A DNA stretch of 17,075 nucleotides from WLMZ01 sp043747765 (GCA_043747765.1 JAYTOM010000124.1:1-17075), one strand, 5' to 3'. Positions 6,926-14,861 are shown, counted from the stretch's first letter. A program made the numbers and translations. The notes: generated by a model not told the origin, from the letters alone.

Positions 6926-9025
6926 CCGGCCACTGTAGAACCGGGCCCGGTTCGCAATCGCAGCCGACACGAGCGCTTTGCGATCATCGCGATCGTGGCC
7001 GTTGCAGCGGTGCTCAACGGGTGGGGGTCGTCGTCGGTCGGTTGGGGGAACGCGTACTACTCGGCGGCTGTGCGCAGCATGGGTTCGAGCTGGCACAACT
7101 TCTTCTACGCCAGCTTCGACGCAGGCGGCTACGTCTCTGTCGACAAGCCGCCATTCGCACTGTGGGTGCAGGTCGTGTCGTCGAAGATCTTCGGCTATTC
7201 GCGGTATTCGCTGCTCCTTCCCGAAGTCCTCGCCGGCGCCGCTGCGGTGTGGCTGCTGTGGTGGGGGCTTCGACGGACATGGGGCGCGACGGCTGCGATC
7301 ATCGGGGCTGCGGTCTTGGCGGTCATGCCGATCAACGTCGTGGTCAACAACTCGAACAACACCGATTCGATGCTCGTGCTGCTGATGACGGTGGCAGCTG
7401 TTGGCGCGATCGAGGCGGTTCGCATCGGCCGGCTGCGATGGCTGATCGCAGCCTGTCTTCTCGCCGGATCTGCGATGACGACGAAGATGCTGGCGGCAGC
7501 CCCGGTGATGCCCGGATTGTTGATCGGGTACGTGTGGTGCGCGCCGTTGCGGTGGAAGGTGCGCATCCGTCAGGTTGCGATCGCAACCCTCGTGCTCGTC
7601 AGCGCCGGGTTGTGGTGGTTCGTCGCCGTTCAATCCACCGCTGCCGGCGCTCGGCCGTACGTCGGATCGACGCAGACCAACTCCGTCTTTGAATTGGCGT
7701 TCGAACGCAACGGCGTCGACCAGGTCGGTGGTGCGGGGACGGGCTTTCCGGCCGGACCGGTTGCGTCGGTTGCTTCGGCTGTATCGGCGGCTCCGGCGAC
7801 GTCGGTGTCGCCTCGTCCGGGTGGCGACGTCCCGACGCATCTCGACGGGTTGAGTCCAGCGGTGCTCGAGATCGGACTTCCTGCGGTCAAGAACAACGCG
7901 ACCCGGCAGTCCAACACGATCGGCGGGCTCGGCTTCACCAGCGGCGAACCAGGCGTCGCCCGGCTGATCGATCTGCAACTCGGCGGTCAGATCGGCTGGT
8001 TGGTTCCGTTTGCCGTGATCGGCGCGATTGCATCGGTGTGGGCAACACGACTACGGCCGTCGCCACGACTCGGAGCGCTGTTGGTGCTCGGCTGCTGGTT
8101 CGGCGCCGGGGCGATCGTCTTCTCGTTCACCAAAGGGGTGCTGCACCCGTACTACATGTCCGGCATCGGTCCGCCGCTGGCCGGGCTGGTCGGCATCGGC
8201 GCTGCGACGTTCCGCTTCGATCTCGTCGCCGGGCGACTGTGGGCACTCGCAGGCGTCGCCGCGCTCGGTCTCACGGCGTGGAACGAATGGACGATCTGGC
8301 GGCGATTCGATTGGCGCACGTGGTTCATCGTTGTGGCCGCCGTGTTCGTCGCCGGCTGCACGGTCCTGGCGTTCGTCGCGCTCGTTCTTGTTCGTCGCCG
8401 ACGGATGGATCTCGGTCGACGGCGCTCCGTCACGCTGGCCGCGACGAGCGCCGTGGCGATGATGTTGGCGCCGGCAATGTGGACGCAGGGCAGTCTGCAG
8501 GCCGGTGTTTCCGGAGCCGTGCCCTTTGCTCATCCACTGGCCGCAGGAATCGTTGCCCGGACCGGTAACGAGATCACGCCGAACGGGGGTTTCCAATTCC
8601 CTTCGATCTCCGTCCCGTCGCTCGTCGCCTACCTTCGCGGTCATCGCCACGGCACCAGGTGGGCGGTGGCCGTTCAGAGCGCAGCGCCTGCCGAAGAGAT
8701 CATCATTCCTTCGGGAGAACCGGTGATGGCAGTCGGGGGCTTCATCGGGTCGGATCCGATCGCCACATCGGAACAATTGCGGCAGAAGGTACGTGACGGC
8801 GAGGTCCGCTACTTCTTCCTGTCCGCCACCGCAGGCGGGCTGATCCCGAGTCTGCTCCGCTCGGACGTTCCGGTCGCGTGGGTGATCAAGGAGTGTGCTG
8901 TGGTGCCGGTCAGCGGTTGGGGTCGAGATGTCGTCGAAGACACAGCCCGGCCGGGCACGCAGGCGTTCCCCGGTGGGCCTCTGGCTGCCGCGTTCCAGCT
9001 CTACGACTGCAAGGGTCGGACCTGA
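6848..9025 (+). CDS. Membrane glycosyltransferase, GT39 / ArnT-PMT-like
   Basis: This is a roughly 725-residue multi-helix membrane protein of the PMT/ArnT superfamily. Members use polyprenyl-phosphate sugars as donors and transfer the sugar outside the membrane. The first conserved segment is FAIIAIVAVAAVLNGWG. A periplasmic loop with SFDAGGYVSVDKPP (about 89-102; the DKPP form is common in actinobacterial members) follows. Next come NVVVNNSNNTDSMLVL (163-178), a long Ala/Ser/Pro-rich loop (about 294-330), GVLHPYYMSGIGPPLAG, and a soluble C-terminal domain. The start is uncertain. The GTG at 6848 overlaps the divergent serine hydrolase by 78 bp, while the next in-frame start, GTG at 6995, would remove most of helix 1. 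Acceptor and sugar are unknown; a cell-envelope target is inferred. Confidence 0.82.
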   Translation: MIVDSLQADWVEPGIGRIDLGLEQVHPATVEPGPVRNRSRHERFAIIAIVAVAAVLNGWGSSSVGWGNAYYSAAVRSMGSSWHNFFYASFDAGGYVSVDKPPFALWVQVVSSKIFGYSRYSLLLPEVLAGAAAVWLLWWGLRRTWGATAAIIGAAVLAVMPINVVVNNSNNTDSMLVLLMTVAAVGAIEAVRIGRLRWLIAACLLAGSAMTTKMLAAAPVMPGLLIGYVWCAPLRWKVRIRQVAIATLVLVSAGLWWFVAVQSTAAGARPYVGSTQTNSVFELAFERNGVDQVGGAGTGFPAGPVASVASAVSAAPATSVSPRPGGDVPTHLDGLSPAVLEIGLPAVKNNATRQSNTIGGLGFTSGEPGVARLIDLQLGGQIGWLVPFAVIGAIASVWATRLRPSPRLGALLVLGCWFGAGAIVFSFTKGVLHPYYMSGIGPPLAGLVGIGAATFRFDLVAGRLWALAGVAALGLTAWNEWTIWRRFDWRTWFIVVAAVFVAGCTVLAFVALVLVRRRRMDLGRRRSVTLAATSAVAMMLAPAMWTQGSLQAGVSGAVPFAHPLAAGIVARTGNEITPNGGFQFPSISVPSLVAYLRGHRHGTRWAVAVQSAAPAEEIIIPSGEPVMAVGGFIGSDPIATSEQLRQKVRDGEVRYFFLSATAGGLIPSLLRSDVPVAWVIKECAVVPVSGWGRDVVEDTARPGTQAFPGGPLAAAFQLYDCKGRT
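6932..6937 (-). promoter_or_regulatory. -10 box (TACAGT) of the serine hydrolase gene
   Basis: The minus-strand hexamer TACAGT is identical to the one before the MFS gene. It lies 6 nt before the ATG at 6925, implying a leaderless mRNA. The 16-bp palindrome begins at the very next base upstream. Confidence 0.5.
6938..6953. promoter_or_regulatory. Perfect 16-bp palindrome GAACCGGGCCCGGTTC, candidate operator
   Basis: The sequence equals its own reverse complement over all 16 bases. It sits directly upstream of the -10 box of the serine hydrolase gene, in the -10/-35 spacer, and between that gene and the conserved part of the divergent glycosyltransferase gene. This is the typical place for a dimeric regulator to bind. 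No regulator gene lies next to it, so the binding protein is unknown. Confidence 0.5.
7760..7807 (+). repeat. Degenerate 9-bp periodic repeat in an Ala/Val/Ser loop of the glycosyltransferase
   Basis: Five successive 9-bp blocks mostly end in TCG, starting with gttgcgtcg and gttgcttcg. They encode VAS-VAS-AVS-AAP-ATS in the large extracytoplasmic loop. Only the first two blocks are nearly identical, so this is an old or compositionally driven repeat. Confidence 0.4.
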
Positions 9026-9037
9026 ATCTGGCCTGCA

Positions 9038-9673
9038 TCAGGTCAGTTGCTCGGTGATGTGCACGAGCAGGTCGTCATACTCGTGAACGGCCGGGAACTG
9101 CGGGAACTGCTCGATGATGCTCTGTGGAGCATGGAACAGGAAACCGGCATCGGCCTCGGCCAGCATCGCCGTGTCGTTGTACGAGTCGCCGGCGGCGATG
9201 ACCCGGTAGTTGAGACCATGCAAGGCTTGCACGGCGCACCGCTTCTGGTCCGGCATCCGCAATCTGTAGTCGACGATTCGGTCGTCGGCGACGACCAGGC
9301 GATGGCAGATCAGGGTCGGGAAACCGAGTTGCCGCATCAACGGCTGACCGAACTGCTCGAACGTGTCGGACAGGAGCAGGACCTGGGTCCGCGCGCGGAG
9401 TTGATCGAGGAACTCGCGTGCGCCGTCGAGCGGCGTGAGGCCGCCGATGACATCGGCGATCATCGACATCGTCAGCCCGTGCTGTTCCAACAGCTGCAAT
9501 CGACCGCGCATCAAGACGTCGTAGTCGGGCTCGTCGCGTGTCGTCCGACGCAGCGCGTCGACGCCCGTCCGTTCGGCGACGGCGATCCAGATCTCGGGTA
9601 CCAGCACACCTTCCAGGTCGAGAGTGACGATTGATTGTTGTGCTGATCGGACGTTCGGGGAATCGGAACTCAC
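9038..9673 (-). CDS. thrH: Phosphoserine phosphatase / homoserine phosphotransferase ThrH
   Basis: This 211-residue cytoplasmic HAD-superfamily enzyme resembles Pseudomonas ThrH very closely. Matching segments are LDLEGVLVPEIWIA (18-31), DYDVLM, LLSDTFEQF, QPLMRQLGFPTLICH, YRVIAAGDSYNDTAML and FPQFPAVHEY. HAD motifs are present: nucleophile D19 with E21 (DLEG), S102 (motif II), K144 (motif III) and GDSYND (162-167) for magnesium. ThrH dephosphorylates phosphoserine and can pass the phosphate to homoserine, linking serine and threonine synthesis. The 18-residue N-terminal extension before the first strand is longer than in Pseudomonas. The GTG start lies 4 nt after the stop of the upstream flavin oxidoreductase gene, so the two are co-transcribed and probably translationally coupled. 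It converges on the glycosyltransferase gene with a 12-bp gap. Confidence 0.93.
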   Translation of the reverse strand: MSSDSPNVRSAQQSIVTLDLEGVLVPEIWIAVAERTGVDALRRTTRDEPDYDVLMRGRLQLLEQHGLTMSMIADVIGGLTPLDGAREFLDQLRARTQVLLLSDTFEQFGQPLMRQLGFPTLICHRLVVADDRIVDYRLRMPDQKRCAVQALHGLNYRVIAAGDSYNDTAMLAEADAGFLFHAPQSIIEQFPQFPAVHEYDDLLVHITEQLT

Positions 9674-9677
9674 GGTT

Positions 9678-11624
9678 TCACAGTGTGGTCGCCACCGCGT
9701 GTGCGCCGTGCATCGCGCCCTGGATGTAGCCGACCCCGGCGGCGTCGCCGATCACATGGCACTCGATGCCGCTGGCGACGAGTTCGTCGTACAGCTGGTT
9801 CGGTTCGGAATTCGCAGTGACTCGCGTTTCGATGATCGTCCCGTGTGCGTCGTCCGGATTCGCGTTGCGGACGAGCGTGACGCCGGAGCGCTCCGCTTCG
9901 ACGACCGCTGTCCACCGGCGCGGCATCGCCATCGCCAGGCCGAGGTGCTTGCCCGGCTCGAGCACGGTGACCGTGTCGCCGCGCTCGGCCAGGTATTGAG
10001 CGATCGACATCCCGATCAGGTTGCCGCCGATGATGGTGACGTCGATCGGGCCTGGCGTTGCCTCCGCCAGCGACCGGGTCAACGATTCGGGCAGTGATTG
10101 AGGGAGGCGCTGCTCGGCGCCGGTCGCGAGCAGGACGACGTCGGGATGCATGTTGCGAATGCTCTCGACCGTTGCATTGGTGCTGAGATGAACGTCGATG
10201 TCGAGGTTCGTGTCGGCGATCTCATGGGTCAGCCAGTCGACGAGCATCTGATTGGCCGAACCGGTGAGGGTCGCGAACCAGGTCGAGCCGCCGAGATGAT
10301 CGGACCGTTCGATCACGGTGATCCGGTGGCCGCGGGTCGCCGCGATTCGTGCGGCTTCCAGCCCGGCTGGTCCGGCGCCGACCACGACGACGTGGCGAGA
10401 CGTCGTTGCCCGCTCGGTGGCCGCTGCAGCTTCCGGTTCGTTGCCGAGCGACGGGTTGACGGCACACACAGCCGACGCGTCGAAGAAGTTCTGCTCGACG
10501 CAGACGTAGCAGTTGATGCACGGTCTGACCGATGCCCGACGGCCGGATGCGATCTTGTTGGCCAGCTGTGGATCTGCCAGCTGTTGGCGGCCCATCGCGA
10601 CGAAGTCGCACTCGCCATTGGCGAGCATCTCTTCGGCCAGTTCCGGCAGCAGCCGACCAACGGCGATCACGGGGATCCCGATGGCTGCTTTGACGGCGGC
10701 GGCCATTGGTCGGTACTGGCCGATCGTCGCCGGCAGGGGGCCGAGGGTGAAGTCGCGGAACGGGTTGCCGGCCTGGGCGGAGATGCTGATCACGTCGGCA
10801 CCGGCCGCCTCGGCCAAGCGCGCCGTCGCGATGGTCTCGTCGATCGTGATGCCGTTGTCCAGTCCGTACTCGCAACCGTTCAGCCGCACCGAGATGGCCA
10901 TGGTGCGACCGACACGGGCCCGGACGGCGCCGATCACCTCGACCAGCAGACGGCAGCGGTTCTCCAACGAGCCCCCGTACCCGTCCGTGCGCTGGTTGTA
11001 CTCGCGTGACAGGAAGGTGTTGATCAGGTATCCGTGGGCGCCGTGGATCTCGACGGCGTCGGCTCCTGCGGCCTGGACGCGTCCTGCCGCGTCGGCGAAC
11101 GCGTCGAGCAACCAGGCGATGTCGTGGGCCGTTGCCGCTCGGTACGTGGCCTGCTTGTTGCGGGTCGCCGTGCCGAGCTTGATCAGTTCATCCATCGAGT
11201 TGTCGACCAGGGCACTCATGTCCATCCGGCTCGTCGGACCGGAGGGAATGGTAGGGACGAGCAAAGGCCGACCCTCGGCTGTGTCGACGCCGGCGACCTT
11301 GCCGTGGTGGACGAGTTGGACCGACAGCTTGGCACCCTCGAGATGCACCGCATCCGCCAGACGGGTCAGACCCGGCAGGAAACGGTCGTCGCCGAGGCCG
11401 GCCTCGTGCCACGATGCGGACCCGACCGGCCAGGCGATTGCCGACGCGCCGGTCGTCACGAGTCCAGTGCCACCGGCTGCCCGTGCCGCGTAGTGGGCGA
11501 TCTCGCGCTCCGTCATCTCGCCGTTCTCGCAATGGTTCATGTCCATGCCGGGCAGCACGATCCGGTTGCGGAGCGCCATTGCGCCGATCGAGCCGGGCGC
11601 CATGAGGTGGTTGAAGTCGGTCAC
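9678..11624 (-). CDS. NADH:flavin oxidoreductase, Old Yellow Enzyme type, with 4Fe-4S and FAD/NAD domains
   Basis: This 648-residue flavoenzyme follows the architecture of 2,4-dienoyl-CoA reductase and trimethylamine dehydrogenase. An FMN TIM barrel spans residues 1-360, with QLVHHGK (103-109) and EIHGAHGYL...REYNQRTDGYGGSLENR (about 192-223). A 4Fe-4S site uses C369, C372, C375 and C387. Rossmann segments follow at VVVVGAGPAGLEAARIA (412-428) and VTIIGGNLIGMSIA (529-542). The cysteine spacing C-x2-C-x2-C-x11-C is closer to trimethylamine dehydrogenase than to FadH, where the second spacer is three residues. The substrate is unknown; reduction of an enoyl or enone compound, or an amine oxidation, are both possible. 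The GTG at 11624 fits the family N-terminus and has a TAGCCT box 6 nt upstream. thrH follows 4 nt after its stop. Confidence 0.9.
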   Translation of the reverse strand: MTDFNHLMAPGSIGAMALRNRIVLPGMDMNHCENGEMTEREIAHYAARAAGGTGLVTTGASAIAWPVGSASWHEAGLGDDRFLPGLTRLADAVHLEGAKLSVQLVHHGKVAGVDTAEGRPLLVPTIPSGPTSRMDMSALVDNSMDELIKLGTATRNKQATYRAATAHDIAWLLDAFADAAGRVQAAGADAVEIHGAHGYLINTFLSREYNQRTDGYGGSLENRCRLLVEVIGAVRARVGRTMAISVRLNGCEYGLDNGITIDETIATARLAEAAGADVISISAQAGNPFRDFTLGPLPATIGQYRPMAAAVKAAIGIPVIAVGRLLPELAEEMLANGECDFVAMGRQQLADPQLANKIASGRRASVRPCINCYVCVEQNFFDASAVCAVNPSLGNEPEAAAATERATTSRHVVVVGAGPAGLEAARIAATRGHRITVIERSDHLGGSTWFATLTGSANQMLVDWLTHEIADTNLDIDVHLSTNATVESIRNMHPDVVLLATGAEQRLPQSLPESLTRSLAEATPGPIDVTIIGGNLIGMSIAQYLAERGDTVTVLEPGKHLGLAMAMPRRWTAVVEAERSGVTLVRNANPDDAHGTIIETRVTANSEPNQLYDELVASGIECHVIGDAAGVGYIQGAMHGAHAVATTL

Positions 11625-11630
11625 TCGCCG

Positions 11631-11636
11631 AGGCTA
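11631..11636 (-). promoter_or_regulatory. -10 box (TAGCCT) of the flavin oxidoreductase-thrH operon
   Basis: TAGCCT on the minus strand lies 6 nt before the GTG at 11624 and fits TAnnnT. It overlaps the likely -10 box of the divergent synthetase gene by two bases, so the two promoters are back to back. Confidence 0.45.
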
Positions 11637-11640
11637 TTTC
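11635..11640 (+). promoter_or_regulatory. Possible -10 box (TATTTC) of the ANL synthetase gene
   Basis: TATTTC matches TATAAT at four of six positions and is the only TA-containing hexamer before the start. It lies 12 nt before the ATG at 11653, which would give a very short leader. The call is weaker than for the other genes. Confidence 0.3.
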
Positions 11641-11652
11641 ACCGTGGCCGAG

Positions 11653-13413
11653 ATGGCAGAGTGGTGCTCAATGGTTTCCGATGGGGTTTCACGAGTCAAT
11701 GTCCCGAGCTTCGATGTCATCGACATCATCGATGTCAGCGACGTCAGCGATGTCAGCGACGTCATCAGCTACGACGAGGCGGCCGCTCAGGTCTGTGCCG
11801 ACGGCGGGCCATTCGAGATCGCTGATGCGATCATCAACGGCGCCCAGCAGCGGGTGTTCGTCAAGGCTCCCCCGAACCTCGCAGCCTTGTTCCAGATGGC
11901 ACCGGCCGACGCCACGTTCCTCGTCTACGAGGACGAGTCGTACACGTTCGGAGACGTCCGCGACCAGTTTGCGGCGTTGGCTGCTGCGTTGGTCGATCGC
12001 TACGGCGTGCGCAAGGGCGACCGCGTCGCGGTTGCGATGCGCAACTTTCCGGAGTGGATCATCTCGTTCGCTGCGATCACGTCGATCGGCGCGATTTCAG
12101 TGTCGATGAACTCGTGGTGGACCGCGGACGAGATGGATTTCGCGCTCGAGGACAGTGGGGCCACCGTGTTGATCGCTGACCAGGAGCGGCTGGCCCGCTC
12201 GACTGCGTCGTGTGCGCGGCTCGGCACACGGATGATCGCGGTTCGGATGGCGACGCCGCCCGCCGACGTGGATGCGTGGGCCGACGTCGTCGTTCTCGGC
12301 ACCCCGTTGCCGTTCGTCTCGGTCGGTCCGTCCGACGATGCGACCATCCTGTACACATCGGGCACGACCGGTCGGCCGAAGGGTGCCGTGTCGACCCATG
12401 GTGCTGTGGTGCAGGCGTTGATGTCGTTCTCGTGCCGTTCGGCGATCGAGCGCATCCGCCAACCCTCCGAGCCGTCGGGGAACCCGCCGGCATTCATCCT
12501 GATCGTCCCCCTGTTCCACGTCACGGGGTGCGTCGCGGTGATGTTGAGCTGTTTCACGGCCGGGGTGAAGTTGGTGATCATGTACAAGTGGGATGTCGAC
12601 AAGGCGTTGGAGATCATCGAGCGCGAGCACATCACCAACTTCGTCGGGGTGCCGACACAGAGCTGGGATCTGGTCCAGTCGCCTCGCTTCTCGGAATTCG
12701 ATACGTCGAGTCTGCGTGACATCGGTGGTGGGGGCGCTCCGGCGCCGCCGGCGCTGGTCGAGAAGGTGGCCCGCAGCTTCGCCAAGGGCAAGCCGACGAT
12801 CGGCTACGGCATGACCGAGACGAACGCGTACGGACCGGGCAACCGTGGCGCCGACTACTTGCGCAAGCCGACCTCATCGGGTCGAGTCGTGCCGACGATG
12901 ACGATGCAGATCCGAGGCGACGACGATCAGCCGTTGCCGGTCGGTGCGCGTGGAGAGATCTGGTTCAAAGGCCCGAATCTGATTCGCGGATACTGGAACC
13001 GGCCGGACGCGACCGCCGAGACACTCGTCGACGGGTGGCTGCGGTCGGGTGACCTCGGTCATCTCGACGACGAGGGATTCATCTTCGTCGAGGATCGCGT
13101 CAAGGACATGATCTTGCGCGCGGGTGAGAACGTCTACTGCGCTGAGGTCGAGGCAGCGATCTATGAACACCCTGCTGTTCACGAGGCCGCTGTCTTCGGC
13201 CTTCCCCACGAACGCCTCGGCGAGGAAGTTGCCGCGGCCGTGTTGTTGAAGGACGGCTTCGTGCTGACGGCGGAAGAGTTACGCGCCTTCGTCGGCACGT
13301 CACTCGCGTCGTTCAAGGTTCCGACACAGATCATCTTCCGCGACGAGCCGCTGCCACGCAACGCGAGCGGAAAGATGTTGAAGCGGGAGCTGCAGCGCGA
13401 GATCAGCTCTTGA
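11653..13413 (+). CDS. ANL-superfamily AMP-dependent acyl-CoA synthetase/ligase
   Basis: This 586-residue cytoplasmic enzyme activates a carboxylic acid as acyl-AMP and then normally forms the CoA thioester. Diagnostic motifs are complete: YTSGTTGRPKG (234-244), GYGMTET (384-390), GWLRSGDLGHLDDEGF (461-476), RVKDMILRAGENVYCAEVE (hinge and A8 region) and NASGKMLKREL with the catalytic lysine K574. The acid substrate is not evident; fatty or aromatic acids are both plausible. Relatives usually begin near the segment ISYDEAAAQ (residues 38-46 here). The residues before it include an 18-residue stretch encoded by a 9-bp tandem repeat and look non-conserved. Starts at 11644 (GTG), 11653 (ATG) and 11671 (ATG) are all possible; 11653 was chosen as the first ATG after the putative -10 box. 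The gene diverges from the flavin oxidoreductase. Confidence 0.9.
   Translation: MAEWCSMVSDGVSRVNVPSFDVIDIIDVSDVSDVSDVISYDEAAAQVCADGGPFEIADAIINGAQQRVFVKAPPNLAALFQMAPADATFLVYEDESYTFGDVRDQFAALAAALVDRYGVRKGDRVAVAMRNFPEWIISFAAITSIGAISVSMNSWWTADEMDFALEDSGATVLIADQERLARSTASCARLGTRMIAVRMATPPADVDAWADVVVLGTPLPFVSVGPSDDATILYTSGTTGRPKGAVSTHGAVVQALMSFSCRSAIERIRQPSEPSGNPPAFILIVPLFHVTGCVAVMLSCFTAGVKLVIMYKWDVDKALEIIEREHITNFVGVPTQSWDLVQSPRFSEFDTSSLRDIGGGGAPAPPALVEKVARSFAKGKPTIGYGMTETNAYGPGNRGADYLRKPTSSGRVVPTMTMQIRGDDDQPLPVGARGEIWFKGPNLIRGYWNRPDATAETLVDGWLRSGDLGHLDDEGFIFVEDRVKDMILRAGENVYCAEVEAAIYEHPAVHEAAVFGLPHERLGEEVAAAVLLKDGFVLTAEELRAFVGTSLASFKVPTQIIFRDEPLPRNASGKMLKRELQREISS
11713..11766 (+). repeat. In-frame 9-bp tandem repeat, 6 copies
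   Basis: Six consecutive 9-mers read gatgtcatc, gacatcatc, gatgtcagc, gacgtcagc, gatgtcagc and gacgtcatc, consensus GAYRTCAKC. They encode alternating D-V/I-S/I triplets, 18 residues, immediately before the conserved start of the ANL synthetase domain. The copies differ by one or two bases, with period and reading frame kept. Confidence 0.9.
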
Positions 13414-13431
13414 TCACGGCTTGATCACAGC
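13410..13431. repeat. 11-bp tandem duplication spanning two convergent stop codons
   Basis: TTGATCACGGC (13410-13420) is followed at once by TTGATCACAGC (13421-13431). Each copy holds TGATCA, which reads as a stop on both strands. The synthetase stops in the first copy (13411-13413) and mycothione reductase stops in the second (13425-13427 complement). Confidence 0.85.
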
Positions 13432-14819
13432 TTGAGCAGGGCGTTCTCGACGACCTCCGTCAGCGATGGATGGATCCACAGTTGACCTCTGGCCATCTCG
13501 TCGACTGTCTGGCCGAACTTCATGCCCTGGATCAACTGCTGGATGAGGATGCTCGACTGTGGTCCGATGATGTGTGCGCCGAGCAGCAGCCGGGTCTGCG
13601 GATCGGCGATCAGTTTGCAGAAGTGGTCCGTGTCCTCCATCGCCCATCCATACGCGACATCGCCATAGTTCTGGATCGCGGTCACGTGGTGTATTCCGGT
13701 GTGGCGCAGTTCCTGTTCGGTGAATCCGACCGATGCCACCTGCGGGCCGGCGAAGACAGCGTGGGGAACCGGCCACAGATCTGTGGTCCGCAACTCGTCC
13801 GGGTGAACGACGTTGTGGGCGACGATGCGGGCCTCCTCGTTGGCGACGTGTTTGAGCTGATTGGGGTTGGAGATGTCGCCGAGTGCCCAGACCCCGGCGA
13901 CGTTGGTCCGCTGTTGTTCGTCGACGACGATGTAGCCGTCCATGTCCACGTGCAGGCCGCAGGCGGCGGGGTCCAACGTGTCGGAGTTCGGGATCCGGCC
14001 GGCGGCGACGAGGAGGGCGTCGCCGGTGATGTCCATCATCTCGCCGTCGCAGTGGATGGTCACTGTGTATCGGCCCTCGTTGTAGGCGATGTGATCGATG
14101 CGGGCGATCATGTGGCACTCGAAGCGCTGCGTGTAGATCTCGGTGAACCGCTCGCTGACCGATTCGTCTTCGCGAGCGAGCAGACGTGCGCTGCGGTTGA
14201 TCATGACCACGTCTGAACCCAACGACCCGAAGACGTGGGCCATCTCGGTCGCGATGTAGCCGCCGCCGAGGACGATCAGTCGTTCGGGAACCAACCGAAG
14301 GCGCATGATCGTGTCGCTGGTGTGATAGTCGACTTCGTCGAGGCCGACGACATCAGGGATGAACGGGCGAGCACCGGCGGCGATCACGATGTGCGTGCCG
14401 GTCACCCGTCTCGTGGTGCCGTCGTGCATCGCGACCTCGAGAACTTTCGGGGCGACGAACGTTGCTTCGCCGAGCAACACCGTCGTATTCGTTGCGCTTT
14501 GTCGGTAGGCCAGGCCGTCGGGGGGGATCGGATCGATCCGGCCGAAGACACGGTCGACGATGTCGGGCCAACGGACCTTGTCGATCGAAGCGTCGATGCC
14601 GTACGTGCTGGCGTGCGTGATCTGTTGGGCGACGTCGGCGGCGTAGACGAACATCTTGGTCGGAATGCAACCGCGGTTGAGGCAGGTTCCGCCGAACACG
14701 TCGCGCTCGATGATCGCAACCTTGAGCGAGTCGTACTCGTGCGTGAGGATGCTGTTACCGGAGCCGGTTCCGATGATCACGACGTCGAATTCTTCGACGT
14801 GGATGTTTGTGTCTGCCAT
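13425..14819 (-). CDS. mtr: Mycothione reductase
   Basis: This 464-residue FAD disulfide reductase reduces mycothiol disulfide with NADPH and so keeps the actinobacterial low-molecular-weight thiol reduced. It matches the Mycobacterium enzyme through diagnostic segments: VVIIGTGSGNSIL (about 13-25), GGTCLNRGCIPTKMFVYAA with redox cysteines C46 and C51, the YGIDA and VRWPDIVDRVFGRIDP region, VDYHTSDTIMR, and NYGDVAYGWAMEDT. The C-terminal WIHPSLTEVVENALLKL carries H450-x4-E455, the catalytic dyad supplied to the partner subunit. The ATG at 14819 is chosen over a further upstream start at 14852 because it begins the conserved domain and has TACGCT 7 nt before it. It lies 76 bp downstream of the cysteine-rich protein gene. 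The call is strong and anchors the organism among Actinobacteria. Confidence 0.95.
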   Translation of the reverse strand: MADTNIHVEEFDVVIIGTGSGNSILTHEYDSLKVAIIERDVFGGTCLNRGCIPTKMFVYAADVAQQITHASTYGIDASIDKVRWPDIVDRVFGRIDPIPPDGLAYRQSATNTTVLLGEATFVAPKVLEVAMHDGTTRRVTGTHIVIAAGARPFIPDVVGLDEVDYHTSDTIMRLRLVPERLIVLGGGYIATEMAHVFGSLGSDVVMINRSARLLAREDESVSERFTEIYTQRFECHMIARIDHIAYNEGRYTVTIHCDGEMMDITGDALLVAAGRIPNSDTLDPAACGLHVDMDGYIVVDEQQRTNVAGVWALGDISNPNQLKHVANEEARIVAHNVVHPDELRTTDLWPVPHAVFAGPQVASVGFTEQELRHTGIHHVTAIQNYGDVAYGWAMEDTDHFCKLIADPQTRLLLGAHIIGPQSSILIQQLIQGMKFGQTVDEMARGQLWIHPSLTEVVENALLKL

Positions 14820-14826
14820 GCCTGCC

Positions 14827-14832
14827 AGCGTA
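14827..14832 (-). promoter_or_regulatory. -10 box (TACGCT) of mtr
   Basis: TACGCT on the minus strand lies 7 nt before the ATG at 14819 and fits TAnnnT. It supports a leaderless start at 14819 and a promoter separate from the upstream gene. Confidence 0.45.
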
Positions 14833-14861
14833 TTGGGGCTCGGTCGTTTCACGGTGGCTGC

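Noticed and set aside
6926..7978. Upstream extension of the serine hydrolase frame
   Set aside because: It runs antisense through the glycosyltransferase membrane region; the ATG at 6925 begins the conserved domain and has a promoter box before it.
9026..9037. Terminator between the glycosyltransferase and thrH
   Set aside because: The gap is 12 bp and only a 4-bp stem (CCTG/CAGG) is present, without a T-tract.
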